In this document: in pieces, positions 59,228-64,000 of the stretch | Position numbering within the stretch: position 1 is the first letter of the stretch | Layout of the letters: every line of letters begins with the position of its first letter | Source: Pseudomonas brassicacearum subsp. brassicacearum | GTDB lineage: Bacteria > Pseudomonadota > Gammaproteobacteria > Pseudomonadales > Pseudomonadaceae | DNA: 64,000 bases | Assembly: GCF_008801605.1 (NCBI RefSeq) | Contig: NZ_VZPJ01000002.1 | Span: forward strand, 248,001-312,000 | Direction of reading: 5' to 3' | Translations under genes and position numbers: made by a program | The notes under the pieces: generated by a model | The model's input: only the letters and a program-made list of their open reading frames with translations | The model's database searches: none | What the model was told of the DNA's origin: nothing

Positions 59228-60266
59228 GGCTCCTTGAGGTCTGTGAGGTGTTGGCCTGTTCGGCGTAATGCCGGGCCAGTATTAAATCGTTGGCATCTGT
59301 TTCGGGGCGGCCCAGCCAGGTATTGAAACCCAGGCGGAAACGCCCATTGAGTTGCAATGCCGGGACTTCGGGCTGTTCCAGGACCAGGTTCAGGTCCCAG
59401 TCCAGTTCATGGCCCAGGTATTCGGCGACCCAGGCCACCAGCTCGTTGAACGGTTGGCTGCCAGGCAGCATGCCCATGTAGTCAACGAGCTTGAGTGGCC
59501 CCAGGCGAATGCGGAATTTGTGCTGGCGATCCCACACGAAGCGGCCCAGGCAGAAGTCCACGCCCAATTGATGAGCGCTGACCCCGACGCGGCTGCGTTC
59601 GGGCAGTTCCAGCCATTGGCCGACGTATTCTTCGATCTCCACCGGAAGGCCGAAGTACTCGCCGAGGATTGCCTTCAAACCGTCCGGGTAGCGGGTTTGC
59701 GCTGCCAGGTGGCCGCTGTAGTGCAGCTTCGCCGTGTCGGGAATCAACCCCTGGTTGAGCAGGCTGGGCATGCCCCGACCGCTCAGTGCCGCCAGGCGCG
59801 CCGACCAATAGTCATCGTCCGGGCGATCGTGGCTGACCGTCGGCCGCGCTTCGGCCCAGGCCCGATAAAACAGGCTGAGCAGGCGATGGTGAAACACATC
59901 GAGGAAGCGCTTGCTGGTGCTGTCGGCGTTGTTGCGCTGGCGTTCGCGCACGTATTCGGTGATGTGCAGCGGCATCGGGCCGTTGGGTCCGCCGAGGCCG
60001 AAGAAAAATTGCTCCAGGCGTGCCGGCGCACCGTCGCTGCCCGGTTGCACCGAGGCAAGGGTGGCCGGGGCGAAGGTGCATTCGGCCCGTTGCCCGAGGC
60101 GCAGCGGGTCGTCGGCCAGGCGCAGGGAATGGCCCAGGCGCGGCAGCTCGGGGGATTCGCACTCGATGCGCCGCAACGCCTGGAAGAAATCGTATTCCCA
60201 GGGTTCCTGGTGCATCGCTTCCAGGGTACTCACAGGGTCGGACGACGTCCGGGCTTGGCTTTCCAT
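59214..60266 (-). CDS. tssG: Type VI baseplate protein TssG
   Basis: This 350-residue baseplate wedge component acts with TssE, TssF and TssK. Family markers are EPWEYDFFQALRRIECESPE near the N terminus, LEQFFFGLGGPNGPMPLHIT (about 85-105), RFLDVFHHRLLSLFYRAWAE, and the C-terminal LNGRFRLGFNTWLGRP. It overlaps tssF by 37 bases and tssH by 14 bases, indicating one operon. Start ATG 60266. Confidence 0.95.
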   Translation of the reverse strand: MESQARTSSDPVSTLEAMHQEPWEYDFFQALRRIECESPELPRLGHSLRLADDPLRLGQRAECTFAPATLASVQPGSDGAPARLEQFFFGLGGPNGPMPLHITEYVRERQRNNADSTSKRFLDVFHHRLLSLFYRAWAEARPTVSHDRPDDDYWSARLAALSGRGMPSLLNQGLIPDTAKLHYSGHLAAQTRYPDGLKAILGEYFGLPVEIEEYVGQWLELPERSRVGVSAHQLGVDFCLGRFVWDRQHKFRIRLGPLKLVDYMGMLPGSQPFNELVAWVAEYLGHELDWDLNLVLEQPEVPALQLNGRFRLGFNTWLGRPETDANDLILARHYAEQANTSQTSRSHEHG

Positions 60267-62089
60267 CGCATGATCTCGCCGCGTTCGGTGGTACGGATCA
60301 CCGTCTCGGTAAAACTGTTGATCGACACGTAGCGTGCCAGGAAGCGCTCGAACACCGCGCCGAGCAGGAACACCCCGGTGCCGCGAAACGCGTTTTCATC
60401 GAATTCCAGGGTGATCTCCAGGCCGCGACCAAACACGATCGGGCCAGGCATCGGCAAGCGCCGGGTGCAGGCTTTGCTGCTGACTTCGCGCAGGCCTTCG
60501 ATCTGCAACTGCAGCGCCGCGTCGTTGCTGTCGCCGTACAGGCGCAGCAGTTCACGCAGGGCGGCTGCGCCTTGGCCTTGTTCGCTCAACGACAAGTAGT
60601 TCAGCGACAACTGGCTGATCAGCCGCCAGGCCTTGGCGTCGTGGGCATGGCTGGCCCGTGGGCGACTGGGCCCGGCCACGCAGCGCACGGCGCCAACCGG
60701 CGCACTGTCGGCGAGGGTGAAGTCGGTCTTGCCGTTGCCCACGCTCATGAACAGCGGCAGGTCGCGGTTGGTGCACAGTGCGGTCACGCCCAGTTGGCGC
60801 AGGTCGTGGCGATAGGGCGCTTGCTGGCTGTCCACCAGGCTGACGAAGGTCTCGCTGCCGATGTAGGTCGAGCGCGGGCCGTTGCGTCGCTGGTCGCTGG
60901 ACAGCACGCGCGGTTCGCGCCGCACGGTGTAATAGGCCTGGTCGCGGCCATAACGGGACGGATCGCGTACGGCGTAGAACGGCAGGAACGGTTGCTCCGG
61001 CCCGGTGCCGTGGCCGGTGAGGCCGTTCAGCGAATGCACTTCGAAATCCATCGGCCGGGTACGGTCGGCGATCACGTGGTGTTCGTTGACCCGATCCGAC
61101 AAGTGAATGCGGTCCAGGCGCTTGGGAAACAGGTTGATGGCTGGGGTGCAGAACGGCAGGAACTGCGAAGCGCCGACGCTGCCTTCCAGGCTCGGATCGT
61201 GACGGTCGAACAGCACGATCAGCTCCAGCTCCTGGCCGTCGCAACGCTTGACCGCGCGGCTCAGCTGGGTGAAGTCGACGAACAGGAAACGGTGGGGCAG
61301 GGCGAAATATTCCTGCAGCAGGCGATAGCCCTGGAAGGCCCGCGGCACCACCGGCAGCGCGGCGTCGGCATCGTCGAAGCCGCGCGAGCGCAACGCATCC
61401 TGCGGCAGCCGCTCCACCCAGTCGCCGCCGGGCTTGCGGGCGAACACCGCGCAGGCATTGCCCAGCAGTTGTTCGTAGAGGCGGAAGGGCTGTTCGTCGG
61501 CACCGCTCAAGTACAGCGGCAGGTTGTCCAGGGCCAGGCTGTTGAACGGCAGTTCGGCGCCGGTGCGCAGGGTCAGGCGCAGGCCGGCCTTGGCTTTCGG
61601 TTCGCTGGCGGCCAGGCGCCCGAGCACGGCGGACGGGTTGCCGAAGTACTCGGCCTGGCTGACCTGCAACGGCCACAACGTCACCGCGTGGGCGGTGCGG
61701 TACTCGCAGCAGGTCTGGGTTTCACGCCCCAGGGCGGCACGCAGGACCGTATCGCGCGGCAGCGGGAAACCACTGCTCAGCGAGCCTTCGTCCGGGTCGG
61801 CCTGCAATTGCACCACCGTCATCGACGGCGTCGGCGCCAGGTAATGCGGGTAGGCGATTTCCAGCAGGTTGTGGGTGAAGGTCGGGTACTCGGCGTCGAG
61901 CTTGAGCTGCACTCGTGCCGTCAGGTAGGCGAAGCCTTCCAGCAGGCGCTCGACATACGGGTCGGCGCAGTCCATGCCGGACAACGTCAGCCGACTGGCG
62001 ATCTTCGGGTATTCCTTGGCGAACTCCGCCGCGCTTTCGCGCACGTGGTGCAGTTCCTGGTTGTACAGTTCCAGCAGGCGTGGATTCAT
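60230..62089 (-). CDS. tssF: Type VI baseplate protein TssF
   Basis: This 619-residue baseplate wedge protein has the typical N terminus [20 protein letters not shown] and [20 protein letters not shown], a central strand-rich region with [20 protein letters not shown], and the C-terminal [20 protein letters not shown]. The frame is open up to 62449, but that extension is the other reading of tssE. ATG 62089 overlaps the tssE stop by 4 bases (ATGA), so the two are translationally coupled. Confidence 0.96.
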   Translation of the reverse strand: MNPRLLELYNQELHHVRESAAEFAKEYPKIASRLTLSGMDCADPYVERLLEGFAYLTARVQLKLDAEYPTFTHNLLEIAYPHYLAPTPSMTVVQLQADPDEGSLSSGFPLPRDTVLRAALGRETQTCCEYRTAHAVTLWPLQVSQAEYFGNPSAVLGRLAASEPKAKAGLRLTLRTGAELPFNSLALDNLPLYLSGADEQPFRLYEQLLGNACAVFARKPGGDWVERLPQDALRSRGFDDADAALPVVPRAFQGYRLLQEYFALPHRFLFVDFTQLSRAVKRCDGQELELIVLFDRHDPSLEGSVGASQFLPFCTPAINLFPKRLDRIHLSDRVNEHHVIADRTRPMDFEVHSLNGLTGHGTGPEQPFLPFYAVRDPSRYGRDQAYYTVRREPRVLSSDQRRNGPRSTYIGSETFVSLVDSQQAPYRHDLRQLGVTALCTNRDLPLFMSVGNGKTDFTLADSAPVGAVRCVAGPSRPRASHAHDAKAWRLISQLSLNYLSLSEQGQGAAALRELLRLYGDSNDAALQLQIEGLREVSSKACTRRLPMPGPIVFGRGLEITLEFDENAFRGTGVFLLGAVFERFLARYVSINSFTETVIRTTERGEIMRWKAKPGRRPTL

Positions 62090-62598
62090 GAGCGTCTCCG
62101 CTGGTCGGCGTTGACCACGCGCACATGGCCGGTTTCCAGGTCCAGGTCGGTTTGCAGCATCAGGCGCAGCGGCACCGGCTGCGCCCAGAGATCGCCTTCG
62201 ATCTCGAAACTCAACGCATTGTGGTTCATCTCGGCCGTCGCTCGGGCGCGCACTCGCAGGGTGTGGCGCAGGATTCGCGGTTCGAAGGTGGCAATGGCCT
62301 GGTGGATCAAGGTTTCCAGGGCCGAGACATCGACGTTCGACGCGCTGTTGCCGGCCAGTGCCGGCAGCCCGAAATTCACCACCGACGTGCCCGCCGGGGT
62401 ATGCAACGTGGCATCGGCGCTGAGCAATGAGGTGGTGTTGAGCAGCCACGCCAGGTCACGCAGCACCGAGGCTTTTAATTGGGTCAGGGAGAGCACGCGC
62501 TTGTCGGCGCTTTCCTTCGGGTTGGTCGGATCGTCGTCGGTCAACCGGTCCAGCAGGGACGGTTGAAGGCGATCGCGGGTGGCAATTTCGGTTACCAA
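62086..62598 (-). CDS. tssE: Type VI baseplate protein TssE (gp25-like)
   Basis: This 170-residue homologue of the T4 baseplate protein gp25 starts the sheath. The N terminus [17 protein letters not shown] and the TLRVRARA and [18 protein letters not shown] strands are typical. The start is TTG 62598, giving [11 protein letters not shown]; no ATG or GTG is available upstream in a family-compatible position. It overlaps the 3' end of the tai4-like gene by 7 bases, so translation probably depends on coupling to that gene. Confidence 0.93.
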   Translation of the reverse strand: MVTEIATRDRLQPSLLDRLTDDDPTNPKESADKRVLSLTQLKASVLRDLAWLLNTTSLLSADATLHTPAGTSVVNFGLPALAGNSASNVDVSALETLIHQAIATFEPRILRHTLRVRARATAEMNHNALSFEIEGDLWAQPVPLRLMLQTDLDLETGHVRVVNADQRRRS

Positions 62599-63041
62599 GT
62601 GAAAAGGCCCGTGTAATTCTTCTGGTCACCTGTGCCGCGCATGCAACTGGCGTTGCGCGCGATAACCGAGGGCTCGAGCTGCCCATTGATCTGGCGCACG
62701 GCGCGGTATTCGGAGCGACATTCCTGATTGTTATGGGGGCCAGCAGATACATGGACAACGATGACAATGGGCACCTTACCGAAGGTCTCGACGTGAGGTT
62801 TGCCCTGTCGATCGACCGTGAACTGGCAGGGCCAAGCCAAGTCGAGTGGCATCAGGGTCTGGTCGGGCTTGCGCAGCGCGCAGCGCGCCTGGTCGTTTTC
62901 CAGCCTCAAAGTTTGTCCGCCCATCGAGACGACCTGCTCCACCGCTACGGAGGCCGTTGTCGACGGGGATTGCTGTTGCGCACAGGCGGTCAGGCTGGTC
63001 AACAGGCAGACCACCCATATCGCGCAGTGAGTCTTGATCAT
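62592..63041 (-). CDS. Tai4-type immunity lipoprotein to the Tae4 amidase
   Basis: This 149-residue precursor has a lipoprotein signal peptide ([20 protein letters not shown], lipobox LTAC with Cys 20), so the mature protein is anchored in the periplasm, where an incoming amidase acts. The mature part has four further Cys that could form disulphides. It overlaps the tae4 stop by 4 bases (ATGA), the coupling expected for an effector-immunity pair. Position, export signal and partner support the role. Sequence similarity to known Tai4 proteins could not be tested, so it may be a divergent immunity family. Confidence 0.75.
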   Translation of the reverse strand: MIKTHCAIWVVCLLTSLTACAQQQSPSTTASVAVEQVVSMGGQTLRLENDQARCALRKPDQTLMPLDLAWPCQFTVDRQGKPHVETFGKVPIVIVVHVSAGPHNNQECRSEYRAVRQINGQLEPSVIARNASCMRGTGDQKNYTGLFTW

Positions 63042-63493
63042 ACGAGCTCCCAGAACCAGATCGCTCGGGATCGATAGGCCGGATCGTCATACCCGAGGGT
63101 TAGGCCACGGTTCCAGAGGTCGATATGATCGCCGGTGCGACCTTCCGAGGCCTCTCCCACTTGCTGGAAACAATCCTTGAAGAAAATCAGGCCAGTCTTG
63201 TCTTGCAGCTTGCGTCGGTCCACGGCAGTTCCGCCGAGGATCAACGGGCGACCCAGATGATGTTTCCACAGCCAATTTGCCAATGACTCGGCCCCTCGTG
63301 CATGCCCATGGACGCACTTGGGTTCGGTATAGGTGGACTTGTTGACTTTGACGGTCAGCTCGGTGTTGAGCGTGATGCTCATGCGAATCGCGCATTGGTT
63401 TGCCCAAGGACCGTCGCAAGGTTTCGCGTCGGGATAGGTCACCAGCAAATCGGAATAGGCTTTCCACAAATTGATAAACGAAGGCTTGGCCAT
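63038..63493 (-). CDS. tae4: Type VI amidase effector Tae4
   Basis: This 151-residue NlpC/P60-like amidase cleaves the peptide stems of peptidoglycan in rival cells. Tae4 features are FINLWKAYSDLLVTYPDAKP at the start, the catalytic Cys 34 in WANQCAIRMSI, CVHGHARGAESLANWLW, and the catalytic His 123/Asp 125 in GRTGDHIDLWN. There is no signal peptide, consistent with delivery through the Hcp tube rather than Sec. It sits directly downstream of hcp and upstream of its immunity gene, inside the structural operon. Confidence 0.92.
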   Translation of the reverse strand: MAKPSFINLWKAYSDLLVTYPDAKPCDGPWANQCAIRMSITLNTELTVKVNKSTYTEPKCVHGHARGAESLANWLWKHHLGRPLILGGTAVDRRKLQDKTGLIFFKDCFQQVGEASEGRTGDHIDLWNRGLTLGYDDPAYRSRAIWFWELV

Positions 63494-63542
63494 GACTCAG
63501 ATACCACGTGGGAAAGAATTGGATTCGAGCAAGCACCAAACA

Positions 63543-63565
63543 CCCCCGGCGCGTGGCACCGGGGG
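63543..63565 (-). other. Hairpin between hcp and tae4
   Basis: The stem CCCCCGG / CCGGGGG (63543-63549 with 63559-63565) around a 9-base loop lies 10 bases after the hcp stop. No T tract follows on the minus strand. It is better read as a partial terminator or mRNA-stabilising hairpin that would leave hcp more abundant than the downstream genes. Confidence 0.5.
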
Positions 63566-63574
63566 CGTGTTCGA

Positions 63575-64000
63575 TTACACCTTGACGTTCTGACGGATGT
63601 TCCAGCCGAACTTGACCGGACCGCCTTCCTTGGTGCCGTCGGCTTTCTGTGGCTGGTAGTCCACCAGCACCTTGGCGAAGTTCAGGGTGACGTTTTCAGT
63701 CAGGCGATCATCGCCGCCCGAGCCGCCGGTGCTCAGGGAAGTGACCAGCACTTCTTCCAGGTTGATGATCATGTACTCGACCTGGCTTTCACCGCCGGCC
63801 TTGCGCACGGTCAGCTTGACCTTGTCGATGTGCTTGCCGCTGGCGCAGTGCATCATCAGGTTCGGCGACGCCTTGTCGACGTACTTGGTCAGGGACAGGT
63901 CCTGGACGTTGACCTTGCCCGCACCACCGCCGCTGCCCACGTGCATGTTGCCGGACTGGGACATGCCCCAGCTCCAGTTCAGGACATCGATCTCGTCCTT
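63575..64000 (-). CDS. hcp: Type VI tube protein Hcp, 5' end beyond the window
   Basis: The visible 141 residues run off the window edge (KDEIDVLNWSWGMSQSGNMH at the edge). They show the Hcp1 pattern: GGAGKVNVQDLSLTKYVDKA, LMMHCASGKHIDKVKLTVRK, MIINLEEVLVTSLSTGGSGG and the C-terminal PVKFGWNIRQNVKV. Hcp hexamers stack into the inner tube and carry small effectors such as Tae4. Only about 30 N-terminal residues are missing. Confidence 0.95.
   Translation of the reverse strand, partial: KDEIDVLNWSWGMSQSGNMHVGSGGGAGKVNVQDLSLTKYVDKASPNLMMHCASGKHIDKVKLTVRKAGGESQVEYMIINLEEVLVTSLSTGGSGGDDRLTENVTLNFAKVLVDYQPQKADGTKEGGPVKFGWNIRQNVKV

Noticed and set aside
62090..62449. N-terminal extension of the tssF frame
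   Set aside because: This part overlaps tssE in another frame, and TssF proteins begin [13 protein letters not shown], at ATG 62089.
56756..62566. Very long open frames on the plus strand opposite tssE-H (856 and 848 codons)
   Set aside because: They mirror strongly supported T6SS genes and show no family features.
1..64000. CRISPR arrays, rRNA and tRNA genes
   Set aside because: I looked for regular repeat-spacer runs, and for cloverleaf or rRNA stretches in the gene-free intervals, and found none. The only repeats are REP-type palindromes and the features listed. This was by eye, so a small RNA could be missed.

Overview
The window reads as a chromosomal segment of a fluorescent-group Pseudomonas. 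It is GC-rich. Its intergenic gaps carry the REP-type palindrome GTGGGAGCGAGCTTGCTCGC typical of P. fluorescens relatives. Gene families and neighbourhoods are pseudomonad: pdxY, uvrD, the pycR/pycA/pycB carboxylase locus, aphA with its polyamine-binding partner, DUF6124, and DUF6543 (dermonecrotic-toxin-like) giants.

Region 1 (1-12 kb) is core genome: the 3' end of a G3E GTPase, a DUF3301 protein, pyridoxal kinase PdxY, a hotdog thioesterase, a CPA2 antiporter, an SMI1/KNR4 protein, a Tim44-like protein, UvrD, and a membrane PAS-PAS-GGDEF-EAL protein. Region 2 (12-17.6 kb) is the two-subunit pyruvate carboxylase locus with its LysR regulator PycR and an RpiR-type regulator that has a perfect palindrome before its start. 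Region 3 (17.6-22.6 kb) holds an autotransporter and an amino-acid ABC permease/binding-protein pair divergent from a homocysteine S-methyltransferase.

Region 4 (22.8-36.4 kb) contains two giant toxin-like proteins of 1771 and 1533 residues. They flank a PaiB-like/GNAT/GNAT operon with a divergent MocR regulator. The 1771-residue protein carries what looks like a sequence-permuted OTU cysteine-protease domain. The MocR gene contains a 12-bp-periodic cluster of DnaA-box-like sequences. Region 5 (36.6-38.8 kb) is a polyamine module: a PotF-like binding protein and an acetylpolyamine amidohydrolase.

Region 6 (38.8-44.1 kb) is accessory. An AT-rich island carries an OLD-family ATPase/TOPRIM nuclease and an unrecognised partner, a candidate anti-phage system. 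Next to it are a DUF6124 gene with a structured leader, a decayed second copy of its 3' end, a perfect 25-bp-arm palindrome, and several extended REP elements.

Region 7 (44.1-64 kb, all on the minus strand) is the end of a type VI secretion cluster. In transcription order it is hcp, tae4/tai4 (amidase effector and lipoprotein immunity), tssE, tssF, tssG, tssH, vgrG, an EagR-type chaperone, and two paralogous PAAR-Rhs effectors. Each Rhs protein has its own C-terminal toxin and downstream immunity gene. One toxin tip is a RES (NAD-degrading) domain whose partner resembles the DUF2384/Xre antitoxins of RES toxin-antitoxin pairs. The other tip looks like a PD-(D/E)XK nuclease. Sheath, baseplate-K and membrane-complex genes (tssB, C, J, K, L, M) are not in the window. 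I saw no rRNA, tRNA or CRISPR array.
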